Shown here: one piece after another, positions 7,882 through 15,342 of the stretch
Numbering within the stretch: the first letter of the stretch is position 1
Layout: every line of letters starts with the position of its first letter
Assembly: GCA_016871975.1 (NCBI GenBank)
Contig: VHBM01000003.1
Coordinates: 1 to 43,064, forward strand
Direction: 5' to 3'
Origin: Nitrososphaerota archaeon
GTDB lineage: Archaea; Thermoproteota; Nitrososphaeria; Nitrososphaerales; Nitrosopumilaceae
Length of the DNA: 43,064 nt
Made by a program: the position numbers and the translations under genes
The notes under the pieces: generated by a model
What the model was told of the DNA's origin: nothing
Database searches by the model: none
The model's input: only the letters and a program-made list of their open reading frames with translations

Positions 7882-9069
7882 TTATAGTGCCTTAAACTCT
7901 GCACTCCACTTGTAATAAGCGCGGATCATCTCAGATGAAACGCTTGGTTTTCTTCGCTCCATTATTTCCCTAAAATCAATCATTGTTAATTCTCTTGGCT
8001 GTGGTTTTGCATCTCCTGCTACTGGTTCTTTGTAGTTTGCCGAGGTAAACAGCTCATTTACAACTTTCATTTGTGCTGATTGGCAGACGTCTTTGATATC
8101 ACTTGCACTGTATCCATCAAATAGTCTTGCAAGCTCCAAGGTTTTGAGTTTGGCATCCTTTCTTAGTGGCGAGGTATACAGCTCAAAAAGATTTTGTCTT
8201 GCCTCAATGGTTGGCAGTGAGACATAGATTCTTTTTTGGAATCTTCGCAAAAATGGCCAGTCAAGGCTCCATGGCTTGTTTGTTGCACCAATTACGTATA
8301 GCATGAGGTCCTTTCCTTTTCCATTAACTCCGTCCATTTCTGACAAAAATTGATTCTTGGTTCTAACCTCGCCTCCTACCTCGCTGTTTCTTACGCCAAG
8401 AAGCGAGTCAACCTCATCAATAAACAATATTACAGGAACCTTTTCCTTTTCTGCATGGTCTCGTGCCATCTTGAATAGTTTTGAAACATTTTTTTCAGCT
8501 TCGCCAAGCCATTTGCTCATCATCGATGCTGCATCTACAACTATGAAATATCCTGCAATCTCACTTGCTGTTGCAGCTGCAAGTAGTGTCTTGCCACATC
8601 CTGGCGGTCCGTAAAGTAACAGTCCTCTTGGCCAGCCAAGTGGAAAAAGATCAGGTCTTCTGCTAGGATATACAATTGATTCACGCAAAGCGTTTTTTGC
8701 ATCATCAAGCCCTACTACTTCTTCCCAGCTGACATCGGGTTTTTCTTTCATGATTAGGTCTTCAAAGTCACGATTGTCTTTTGCAGCATTTCGTTCTTCA
8801 GGAGAAGCGTTTGGATCAACTGCCGGTTCTAGGTCATTGCCACGAAGCTCTTGCAGCGCCTTTATTCTACTTTGATAAGAGCGCATCCTTTCTGAATATA
8901 CAGAGTTTAGCTTGCTTGTTGGGTAAAGATGAAGTAGTTGCATTAGGGCATCTATTGCTTTTTGATAGTTTGCAATTGCCATGCCACGGGCACCTTGAGA
9001 ATCGCATTTTATTGCCTCAGAGGCATATTTGCTTGCAGTATTCTCTAGTTGTTGTGGTGCCATACTCAT
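7882..9069 (-). CDS. cdvC: CdvC, Vps4-like AAA ATPase with MIT domain
   Basis: A 395-aa AAA ATPase of the Vps4/katanin (meiotic clade) type. Residues 5-75 form a three-helix MIT-like domain, followed by a linker. The AAA core has Walker A GPPGCGKT (154-161), Walker B FIDEVD (216-221) and the arginine-finger region FLRRFQKR. In archaea with the Cdv system, CdvC remodels ESCRT-III (CdvB) filaments during cytokinesis. It is the last gene of a run with a coiled-coil gene (45 nt upstream) and an ESCRT-III-like gene. Two ATGs are available (codons 1 and 3); the first is given. Length matches archaeal CdvC. Confidence 0.92.
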   Translation of the reverse strand: MSMAPQQLENTASKYASEAIKCDSQGARGMAIANYQKAIDALMQLLHLYPTSKLNSVYSERMRSYQSRIKALQELRGNDLEPAVDPNASPEERNAAKDNRDFEDLIMKEKPDVSWEEVVGLDDAKNALRESIVYPSRRPDLFPLGWPRGLLLYGPPGCGKTLLAAATASEIAGYFIVVDAASMMSKWLGEAEKNVSKLFKMARDHAEKEKVPVILFIDEVDSLLGVRNSEVGGEVRTKNQFLSEMDGVNGKGKDLMLYVIGATNKPWSLDWPFLRRFQKRIYVSLPTIEARQNLFELYTSPLRKDAKLKTLELARLFDGYSASDIKDVCQSAQMKVVNELFTSANYKEPVAGDAKPQPRELTMIDFREIMERRKPSVSSEMIRAYYKWSAEFKAL

Positions 9070-9114
9070 ATCTAAATTACCTACAGGTTCAGCTTTAGAT
9101 TTGCGTAGGTATCC

Positions 9115-9570
9115 CTAAAGGTAAACTGGTGTAGCAGATCTTGTTAAATTATTTGTACTATTCTGCTTGGCAGATTTTGAAAAATCATCAGATTTGGCAT
9201 ATTCTTCAGATATTAGATTCTCAGAGACATTGCTCTGAAGATGCTTTATTTTCTTAATCGAATCTTCTGCAGAAATTACAAGCTCACTTAGATTGTCATT
9301 TAGTGTATCCATGGAGCCAACTGAGCTGTTTACCATATCAACAAATTCCTTTATCAGAGAAAAGACCTCCTTTTTGTGTTCATATTTGTATAAGATATAG
9401 TCTGCAATGCGAAGAATTTGGTTAAAGTCTTGCAGCTCTTCTACTGAAAGATGGCTTGTTTTCTTTTTATCGGAGTCTAGCTCTGCAAGCCTTTTTTCAA
9501 CAAGGCCAGATATCTTTTGAATTCTTTTTCTGCTTTTTTGTATATTTATAGCGGGTTTTATTGATACCAT
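9115..9570 (-). CDS. Coiled-coil protein in the cdv operon
   Basis: A 151-aa protein, almost wholly helical, beginning with a strongly basic helix (about residues 5-30, rich in Lys/Arg) followed by acidic amphipathic helices and a Ser/Thr/Asn-rich tail. I do not recognise a named family. The basic-first, acidic-later helical layout is reminiscent of ESCRT-III subunits but too short and divergent to call. It lies 5 nt downstream of an ESCRT-III-like gene and 45 nt upstream of cdvC on the same strand, so a role in membrane remodelling or division is inferred from context. There are no Cys residues, signal peptide or membrane segment. Confidence 0.75.
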   Translation of the reverse strand: MVSIKPAINIQKSRKRIQKISGLVEKRLAELDSDKKKTSHLSVEELQDFNQILRIADYILYKYEHKKEVFSLIKEFVDMVNSSVGSMDTLNDNLSELVISAEDSIKKIKHLQSNVSENLISEEYAKSDDFSKSAKQNSTNNLTRSATPVYL

Positions 9571-9575
9571 TTAGA

Positions 9576-10130
9576 TTAAGCGAGCTCTGGTTTCGCAAAA
9601 TCTAGATTAGGATACTGCTTGTTTATTTTAGAGTCTGCGATCAACTTTGCTTCATCTAGGATTGTCTGCGACTCTTTATTTGATTGGCCAAAGTCAAATT
9701 TTGCCTCGGTTATTGTAGCAGAGTCCATTACTATGCTTCCTAGCACTGATGAGAGCTCGCAAAAAGCCCTATAATATTCTGGAAAATGCCTATAGAGTCT
9801 TGCACTTGTTATTCTGATAACCGATGTTGCAGAGGCAAGGTTTGTTGTAATGCTACTTATGCCCTTTATTGTACAAATTCGCCTTTGGATTTGTTTTAAT
9901 GATTCTATTGCAAGGCAAATTTCGCCTTCTAGTTCTGCGAGTTTTATAAAATCAGAGTCGTCTATTTTCCCATATAGTGCAAGGTTTTGGCTTCCAATGT
10001 GAGTTCTTTTTTTATCAAGCTGCATTAGAATGGTTTCAAGTAATTCAACAGAGTAAACTAGTCTAGGCATTAGCGTATTTTTATGCGAATTGTCAGAGTT
10101 TTCTTTTTCAGTTGCTGCCATGTCCATCAT
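9576..10130 (-). CDS. ESCRT-III-like (CdvB-family) protein
   Basis: A 184-aa protein that resembles archaeal CdvB paralogues. It has a long helical hairpin (LVYSVELLETILMQLDKK, then LAELEGEICLAIESLKQIQRR) followed by ITTNLASATSVIRITSARLY and an acidic region with PEYYRAFCELSSVLGSIVMDSA. CdvB proteins show the same order: helical core, an L-A/P-x-SVI segment, then a short conserved G-x-I-M/V-x-D/S stretch. ESCRT-III polymers constrict the division membrane and are remodelled by CdvC, which is encoded two genes downstream. No winged-helix domain and no clear Pro-rich MIT-interacting motif is present; the tail YPNLDFAKPEL might serve. The first two codons are ATG ATG. Confidence 0.65.
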   Translation of the reverse strand: MMDMAATEKENSDNSHKNTLMPRLVYSVELLETILMQLDKKRTHIGSQNLALYGKIDDSDFIKLAELEGEICLAIESLKQIQRRICTIKGISSITTNLASATSVIRITSARLYRHFPEYYRAFCELSSVLGSIVMDSATITEAKFDFGQSNKESQTILDEAKLIADSKINKQYPNLDFAKPELA

Positions 10131-10286
10131 GGAAAAATATTGAGAAATTTACTATATCAGGACGTTGTCACAAATTTCCAGTTAACCACAGTCACATATA
10201 TCGCCGGATACAGCTCAGAAAAATTTCCATTATTAGTACAAGGAATTTAGCTTATCATCTTACCTAACCACTAGTGATCGTTTGAT

Positions 10287-11453
10287 ATGGTTAAGGAGAA
10301 TGGCCTTACTGTAAGTCTTGAAGAGTTTGGGCTAAGCAAGTATGAGGCAAAGGCCTATGTTACTTTGGTCTCTCATGGCACAATTTCTGCAAGCGAGGTT
10401 GCATATTACTCTAATCTTCCTCGAACCAAGATTTATCCAACTTTACTAAAACTAGAGAAAAAAAGACTGGTAATTATTTCCAAAAGCAAGCCAATAATGT
10501 GCACTGCAATTGCACCAGAAGATGCCTTTGATGATATTATTCAAGAGCATATAGACAAGGTAAACCAGATGAACACACTTGTTTCAAAGCTAAAGCGTGC
10601 AAGTGAGGAAAGCAAAAAGACAAGGGGTGCAGAAGAAAAAAGATATTTTCATATCAATTCAAACAATGTCCTAAACCAGCTTAAAATAATGACAGAGGGA
10701 ACAAAGTCATCAATTCAAGCCACTGTTGACAGTTGGGGACTAAACTTGCTTGCAGAGTGCAAAGAGCAGCTACTTTTAGTGCTAAGAAGAAATGTTGATG
10801 TAAAAATTATTGTTGCGCCATCACAGATTGGTTCTGAATCATTTTATGCAATACCAGATGGGGCAAAAATCAGAGTTGCAGATACTGTGCAAAACAGCTT
10901 TATTTTTGATCAGACAGAGGTGCTGCTAATTGATGGCGATAATGGAAAAGGTGCAGTGTTTTCTGCAACAGATGTTCTAGGCTCAAGTCAGGCCAAAGTA
11001 TTTTCACAAATGTGGGAAAATGCCCTAAAGACAGATGGCCTGTATGACATGGCAAAATCTGATGCCCAGTCAGTATATCGCATAATCCAGCTTGTAAGTC
11101 AAAACGGCCTTGGCTTTACTCTAAATTCTGCCATTGATTCAAAAAATTCAAGTGTTGATTTTCTAAAGCTGCTAGAAAAAGAGGGAATTAATCTAAAATC
11201 AAAGTCATTTGAGGACGTAACTGGCATAATCAACTCTGTATTACAGATAACATGTGCAGGTCATCTAAGCTATGATTCTGCCAAAAACAACATAACTGTA
11301 GAATCAAAGATAAATGGAGGCCATTCGCTTCCATGGACAAGCATGCTTGATCAGTATTTGCAAAGCTGCGGATACAATACAAAGCTAATTTACCAGAATC
11401 ATTCCCAAAAGGGAGAGAAAGTTTTCATCAAGATTCATCCAAACAAAAACTAA
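10287..11453 (+). CDS. TrmB-family transcriptional regulator
   Basis: A 388-aa protein with an N-terminal winged helix (about residues 9-75) carrying the TrmB signature: LSKYEAKAYVTLVSHG, then SASEVAYYSNLPRTKIYPTL as recognition helix, then the wing. A coiled linker (EHIDKVNQMNTLVSKLKR) and a phospholipase-D-like effector domain (about 115-240) follow. TrmB proteins repress or activate sugar and central-carbon genes in response to ligands. The C-terminal about 130 residues are not recognised and may be lineage-specific. It is followed 28 nt later by a RidA gene, possibly co-transcribed, and is divergent from the cdv operon. Confidence 0.85.
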   Translation: MVKENGLTVSLEEFGLSKYEAKAYVTLVSHGTISASEVAYYSNLPRTKIYPTLLKLEKKRLVIISKSKPIMCTAIAPEDAFDDIIQEHIDKVNQMNTLVSKLKRASEESKKTRGAEEKRYFHINSNNVLNQLKIMTEGTKSSIQATVDSWGLNLLAECKEQLLLVLRRNVDVKIIVAPSQIGSESFYAIPDGAKIRVADTVQNSFIFDQTEVLLIDGDNGKGAVFSATDVLGSSQAKVFSQMWENALKTDGLYDMAKSDAQSVYRIIQLVSQNGLGFTLNSAIDSKNSSVDFLKLLEKEGINLKSKSFEDVTGIINSVLQITCAGHLSYDSAKNNITVESKINGGHSLPWTSMLDQYLQSCGYNTKLIYQNHSQKGEKVFIKIHPNKN

Positions 11454-11481
11454 AAACACGACACATTCCATCGTATTTTAA

Positions 11482-11937
11482 ATGATTGAAGAGAGGTTAA
11501 AGTCGCTAAACATAGTTCTGCCTAGTCCCCCAAAGCCTGCAGGTTCTTATGTACCTGTAACAATATCTGGCAAAACAGCCTATGTGTCAGGCCAGATCCC
11601 AATAACAGATGGCAAAATAACCCACAAAGGAAAGGTTCCAGTACAACAATCAGTTGAAGAGGCGCAAAAGGCAGCAAGACTGTGCATCATAAACGCACTG
11701 GCTCAGCTAAAAGCAGAGATTGGAAGTCTTGATAAAATTTCAAGAATTCTCAAAGTGTCTGGTTTTGTAAATTCAGCACCAGACTTTGTTGATCAACCAA
11801 AGGTGGTCAATGGCGCATCAGATCTTCTCTTTGAGATTTTTGGTGAAAAAGGAAAACATTCTAGAGTTGCAATAGGAGCTGCAAGCTTGCCACTTGACTC
11901 TACTGTTGAAATTGATATGATAGTTGAGCTTAGCTAA
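11482..11937 (+). CDS. RidA/YjgF-family enamine/imine deaminase
   Basis: A 151-aa single-domain Rid protein: the N-terminal strand pair (YVPVTISGKTAYVSGQIPI), the helix with EEAQKAARLCIINALAQL, and the C-terminal strand region HSRVAIGAASLPLDSTVEIDMIVEL. The Arg in HSRVAIG sits where active RidA proteins carry the carboxylate-binding Arg. Such proteins hydrolyse reactive enamine/imine intermediates released by PLP enzymes. It belongs to the longer COG0251 subgroup (~150 aa, not the ~128-aa RidA core). It lies just downstream of the TrmB gene and overlaps the convergent DHH gene by 8 nt. Confidence 0.85.
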   Translation: MIEERLKSLNIVLPSPPKPAGSYVPVTISGKTAYVSGQIPITDGKITHKGKVPVQQSVEEAQKAARLCIINALAQLKAEIGSLDKISRILKVSGFVNSAPDFVDQPKVVNGASDLLFEIFGEKGKHSRVAIGAASLPLDSTVEIDMIVELS

Positions 11938-12934
11938 GCTTTGCGTTAAACGCTTTAAGAAATTTTGTCATCTTGTCTTTTGGGATGACTGCACCACATG
12001 CCTTGTCATGTCCTCCACCAGAGCCGCCAAGCGATGTGGCAAGTGGGTTTACTATTTTGCCAAGATGTAGCTTGCATGACCTTGAGCCACGTATTGACAC
12101 TGCGTATATTCCCTGCTCTGTTCTTTCCTTGTATGCAACGCCAACGTCTTTTCCTGACAATCCAAGTACAAAGTTTACAGCACCGCTTGCACCAGAATCC
12201 AAGACTTCCATGTATGCAAGGTTTTTCATTTTCTTCATTGATTTTTTTACTTGTAAAATAATTGATGCAAGCTTTGCAACCTGAAGCTGGGCAAACTCAA
12301 ATGTGTTTGGGATTTCATGTGGATATTTTGAGTCAGATAATTCCTCGACAAGATAGAGAAGATAGTCAGAATCTTTTTGATGTCCTGTTATGTTAAATGT
12401 CAACACGGTTGCACTAATTAATGCAAATTGCCTATCAAAGATTTGCAAAAGTTTTGCACCTATTGGCCTGTCTTCCATATAGTCAGTTATTGCAGCACAT
12501 GCTGCTACAAACTGTGCATGATCATTTAGTTTTGATTTGAATGCATCATAGACTTGTACGGTAGTGCATTCGTTAATGTCATGAATTACTTTGACTTTGA
12601 GCTTTTCAAGCTTTTTGATTATTTTATTATCCATATCATGGTGATCAATGTATGTTATTGCGATTTTATTTTTCCTAAGACTTGTCAGTATTTCGACAAA
12701 CTCGTCTTGATTTTTTTGACTAAGGCCTACATCGCAGATAAAAAGTGTCTTTAGTTTTTCATTGTCTTTTATTTTTGCAAGCGCATCCATCATGCCAGGA
12801 TAGTCAACAAGTACAGTATCGCCTCCAAATGCCTGCCTAATCAGTGCAGCTGCACTTATCCCATCAGCGTCTTCTTTGTGAGAAACGCAGAGGAGTCTGT
12901 CTCTTTTTGTTTTTTGTGTGCTAATTTCTGACAT
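11930..12934 (-). CDS. DHH/DHHA1-family phosphoesterase (RecJ/NrnA-like)
   Basis: A 334-aa DHH-superfamily protein. Motif I is HKEDADG, motif II is in FICDVG, the signature DHH triad is in YIDHHD, and the C-terminal DHHA1 motif is GGSGGGHDKACG. These coordinate Mn/Mg for cleavage of phosphodiesters. In archaea, related proteins act as RecJ-like nucleases (GAN of the CMG complex), nanoRNases or cyclic-dinucleotide hydrolases; which applies cannot be read here. The ATG at 12934 is preferred over the TTG two codons upstream. Length fits the short RecJ-like group. Confidence 0.85.
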   Translation of the reverse strand: MSEISTQKTKRDRLLCVSHKEDADGISAAALIRQAFGGDTVLVDYPGMMDALAKIKDNEKLKTLFICDVGLSQKNQDEFVEILTSLRKNKIAITYIDHHDMDNKIIKKLEKLKVKVIHDINECTTVQVYDAFKSKLNDHAQFVAACAAITDYMEDRPIGAKLLQIFDRQFALISATVLTFNITGHQKDSDYLLYLVEELSDSKYPHEIPNTFEFAQLQVAKLASIILQVKKSMKKMKNLAYMEVLDSGASGAVNFVLGLSGKDVGVAYKERTEQGIYAVSIRGSRSCKLHLGKIVNPLATSLGGSGGGHDKACGAVIPKDKMTKFLKAFNAKLS

Positions 12935-12975
12935 TTGCAAAAAATCGAATCTGCCCTCATTTAAATTAAGAAAAG

Positions 12976-13188
12976 CTAGTGGTGGGTTTTATTATCAAAA
13001 GTTTTTGTTTTTGTAACAACCTTTTCCTCAGGAGTTTTTTTCAATGTACATGCGTACTCGTCATAAAATGAACGCCCGCTTAGTTGAGTAGATTTGTCTA
13101 TTTCCTGCAGTTTTAGTAATGACTCGCCTGAGGCATGAAGTATTTCCTCATCTACCTGCTTGATGTACTTGCGTTCTGCTTCTGACAT
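12976..13188 (-). CDS. Small helical protein with SFYDEYA motif
   Basis: A 70-aa, ATG-initiated, charged helical protein, upstream of the DHH gene by about 40 nt. It contains LSGRSFYDEYACTL near residues 36-49, which resembles QKGVSFYDMVFEVL in the small protein at 14480-14686 on the other side of citrate synthase. The basic C-terminal tail (KKTPEEKVVTKTKTF) is probably disordered. No enzymatic motif is visible and I do not recognise the family. The shared SFYD segment suggests two related small proteins flanking gltA. Confidence 0.6.
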   Translation of the reverse strand: MSEAERKYIKQVDEEILHASGESLLKLQEIDKSTQLSGRSFYDEYACTLKKTPEEKVVTKTKTFDNKTHH

Positions 13189-13304
13189 TGATTTTAGATT
13201 AAAAATTTCGATTTATGGGGCGGCTTTGATAGATTAGACAATTTGCTAAATTTGGTGTCCCTTATTAGAAAGAATAATTAGTAATTTTCTTTCAATCTAA
13301 CTCA

Positions 13305-14483
13305 TTGGATACAAAAAATATCGGCCTAAGAGATATCGAGGTTGCAGATACTAGAATATCGGATATAGATGGAGAAAGAGGCAAGCTCATCTATCGTGGC
13401 TATGATATACTAGATCTTACAAAAAACTCTAATTTTGAGGAAACTGCATATCTTCTTCTTCATGACAGGCTGCCCTCAAAGACAGAGCTAGACGATTTTA
13501 GGGCAAGGCTTGCAGATGCACGCCTGATCCCAACTCACATGCAAGAGAACATGGGAAACTGGAGAAAGGATGCAGATCCCATGGATGCGCTTCAGGCCTT
13601 TGTTGCAGCACTTGGAGGCTATTATGATGAAGAGTTTTCAAGCAAGAATGCAAGCTATGATAGGGCAATCAATCTTATCGCAAAGGTTCCAACAATTGTA
13701 GTAAGCTGGGAAAGAATCAGAAATAATAAAAAAATCATAAACCCAGATCCAAAGCTAAGCCATGCAGCAAACTTTCTTTACATGCTTACTGGCGAAAAGC
13801 CTGACCCAGAGATAGAAAAAGTCTTAGATGTTTGTCTTATTTTGCATGCAGACCACAGCTTTAATGCATCAACATTTGCTGCAAGACAGGTCGCATCAAC
13901 GCGAGCCCATATGTTCTCTGCTGCAAGTGCTGCAATTGGGGCACTAAGTGGCGAGCTACATGGCGGCGCAAACTATGAGGTAATGAAGATGTTACTTGAG
14001 ATTCAGACTATGGACAATGTAGAGCCATGGATTATAGAACAAATAGAAAAAGGAAACAGGATTATGGGAATGGGTCATGCAGTATACAAGACATTTGACC
14101 CGCGAGCTTTGGTGCTAAAGGAACTTTCAAAAAAGTTGGCAAAAAAAACAGGTCAGCCTTGGTATGACATTACAGAAAAAGTAGAACATGTGACTATTCG
14201 CGAGATGAAAAACAGAAAAGGAATTGATATCTACCCAAATGTTGACCTGTATAGTGCATCAGTATACTATATGATGGGAATACCAATGGACCTTAATACG
14301 CCACTTTTTGCAGTATCTAGATGTGCTGGATGGGCAGCTCACATAATCGAAGAAAAATTTGCAGAGGCTGCACCAAAGCCTGCATTGTATAGACCAAAGG
14401 CATCTTATGTTGGAAAATATTGTGGGCCAGAAGGCTGCAAGTATACTCCACTTGATCTAAGACCTGAACCACAGGTAAGTTAA
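13305..14483 (+). CDS. gltA: Citrate synthase
   Basis: A 392-aa type I citrate synthase, condensing acetyl-CoA with oxaloacetate. Catalytic residues are visible: His219 (GELHGGANYEVM), His258 (GMGHAVYKTFDPRA) and Asp314 (YPNVDLYSASVYY). It starts with TTG at 13305, as no ATG precedes the conserved N-terminus (LRDIEVADTRIS). The last ~25 residues include KYCGPEGC, a two-Cys extension not typical of the bacterial enzyme. In autotrophic ammonia oxidisers it feeds 2-oxoglutarate synthesis for glutamate. It may alternatively accept propionyl-CoA (2-methylcitrate synthase). The TAA stop overlaps the next convergent stop in TTAA. Confidence 0.93.
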   Translation: MDTKNIGLRDIEVADTRISDIDGERGKLIYRGYDILDLTKNSNFEETAYLLLHDRLPSKTELDDFRARLADARLIPTHMQENMGNWRKDADPMDALQAFVAALGGYYDEEFSSKNASYDRAINLIAKVPTIVVSWERIRNNKKIINPDPKLSHAANFLYMLTGEKPDPEIEKVLDVCLILHADHSFNASTFAARQVASTRAHMFSAASAAIGALSGELHGGANYEVMKMLLEIQTMDNVEPWIIEQIEKGNRIMGMGHAVYKTFDPRALVLKELSKKLAKKTGQPWYDITEKVEHVTIREMKNRKGIDIYPNVDLYSASVYYMMGIPMDLNTPLFAVSRCAGWAAHIIEEKFAEAAPKPALYRPKASYVGKYCGPEGCKYTPLDLRPEPQVS

Positions 14484-14686
14484 TTTCTTGAGTTAAGCCA
14501 CTGTTTTGCTCTAGAGTTTACGTCGTGTTTGTAAAGAACCTCAAAGACCATGTCATAAAATGACACTCCTTTTTGTCGTGCCTGTTCATCAAGCCACTTT
14601 ATTCCATCTGCAAGTTCTGGGTCATATTGTGCAAACTCAACTAGATCATCGACCATCTTTGTAAAGAAGGAGTGTGATTCAAGCAT
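14480..14686 (-). CDS. Small helical protein with SFYD motif
   Basis: About 68 aa from the ATG at 14686. The frame stays open upstream and a TTG start near 14725 is possible, but a TATA-like TATATAAT at about 14729-14736 places the likely transcript start between them, favouring the ATG. The product is helical and acidic: FFTKMVDDLVEFAQYDPEL, then QKGVSFYDMVFEVLYKHD. The SFYD segment matches the 70-aa protein at 12976-13188. Function is unknown. It is convergent with citrate synthase (4-nt stop overlap) and divergent from the RNase H-like gene at 14764. Confidence 0.6.
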   Translation of the reverse strand: MLESHSFFTKMVDDLVEFAQYDPELADGIKWLDEQARQKGVSFYDMVFEVLYKHDVNSRAKQWLNSRN

Positions 14687-14763
14687 TGCATTGGCATTTC
14701 CAAGTATGCTATTCAGACGTAAATTCAAATTATATAGACAAATGACACCTTTTTGGTTGACAT

Positions 14764-15147
14764 ATGAAGCACATTTTTTACTGTGATGGAAATCAAAAAA
14801 AGATTGCATGGGTAATACAGACAGATGGTAATGCAGTAGAACAACAGCGAGACCATGCAGACATTTACCTAGACAAGGTAACAGATGAACAATCAAAGTT
14901 CATTGCACTGCATGTTGGAGTTTTTTGGGGAATTGGAAAATTTATCATAAAAAATAATGATAGCATAAGTATCATGCTTGATTCTAAATCAATGTTTGAG
15001 CATCTCAATGGGGATAAGGAAAACACTGACTCCTTTATACAAAATAGAGCACAATTTATCAATCAGATTGTAGAGCAGAGAAAGCTAAATGTAGAGTGTC
15101 ATTTAATTGACGCAAAAGATAACGTGGCACACAAATTACTTGATTAA
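14764..15147 (+). CDS. RNase H-fold protein
   Basis: A 127-aa protein with the order of an RNase HI-type fold. The N-terminal strand FYCDGN places Asp8 where the first catalytic Asp sits. A Glu-containing helix follows (TDEQSKFIALHVGVFWGI), then a strand with a conserved-type Asp (ISIMLDSKSMFEHLNG), and a C-terminal DAKDNVAHKLLD similar to the N-x-x-A-D/H-x-L-A end of RNase HI. If active, it would cleave RNA in RNA-DNA hybrids. The match is by motif order only and catalytic competence is uncertain. It starts at ATG, 78 nt from the divergent small helical gene. Confidence 0.55.
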   Translation: MKHIFYCDGNQKKIAWVIQTDGNAVEQQRDHADIYLDKVTDEQSKFIALHVGVFWGIGKFIIKNNDSISIMLDSKSMFEHLNGDKENTDSFIQNRAQFINQIVEQRKLNVECHLIDAKDNVAHKLLD

Positions 15148-15252
15148 AGCTTTAGTTTTCATAATTGCCACTTACGATTTAATTTACCAAAATATTGATA
15201 AATATCTAAGAACGATTTGTATTAGATCGTATATCAGGACGTTGAAAATAGG

Positions 15253-15333
15253 ATGGAAGAATACGGCGAAATGTATTTCCACGCAGAAAAAGTCAAGCGA
15301 ATGAAAAAAAGAGACCGAAGAAAACGGGATTAA
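15253..15333 (+). CDS. Possible 26-aa basic microprotein
   Basis: An ATG-initiated frame encoding 26 aa, beginning MEEYGEMYFHAEKVKR and ending in a run of Lys/Arg/Asp. A TATATC box begins 23 nt before the ATG, the spacing expected for a leaderless archaeal transcript. It fits between the RNase H-like gene and the convergent glycerate kinase gene, ending 9 bp before it. The basic tail could bind nucleic acid. Evidence is only composition and promoter spacing, so this may be chance. Confidence 0.3.
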   Translation: MEEYGEMYFHAEKVKRMKKRDRRKRD

Positions 15334-15342
15334 TTTTTTAAT

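Noticed and set aside
10153..15244. Exact 15-nt repeat TATATCAGGACGTTG at 10153-10167 and 15230-15244
   Set aside because: One such pair is expected by chance in a window of this size and base composition, and only the second copy has promoter-like spacing to a start codon.
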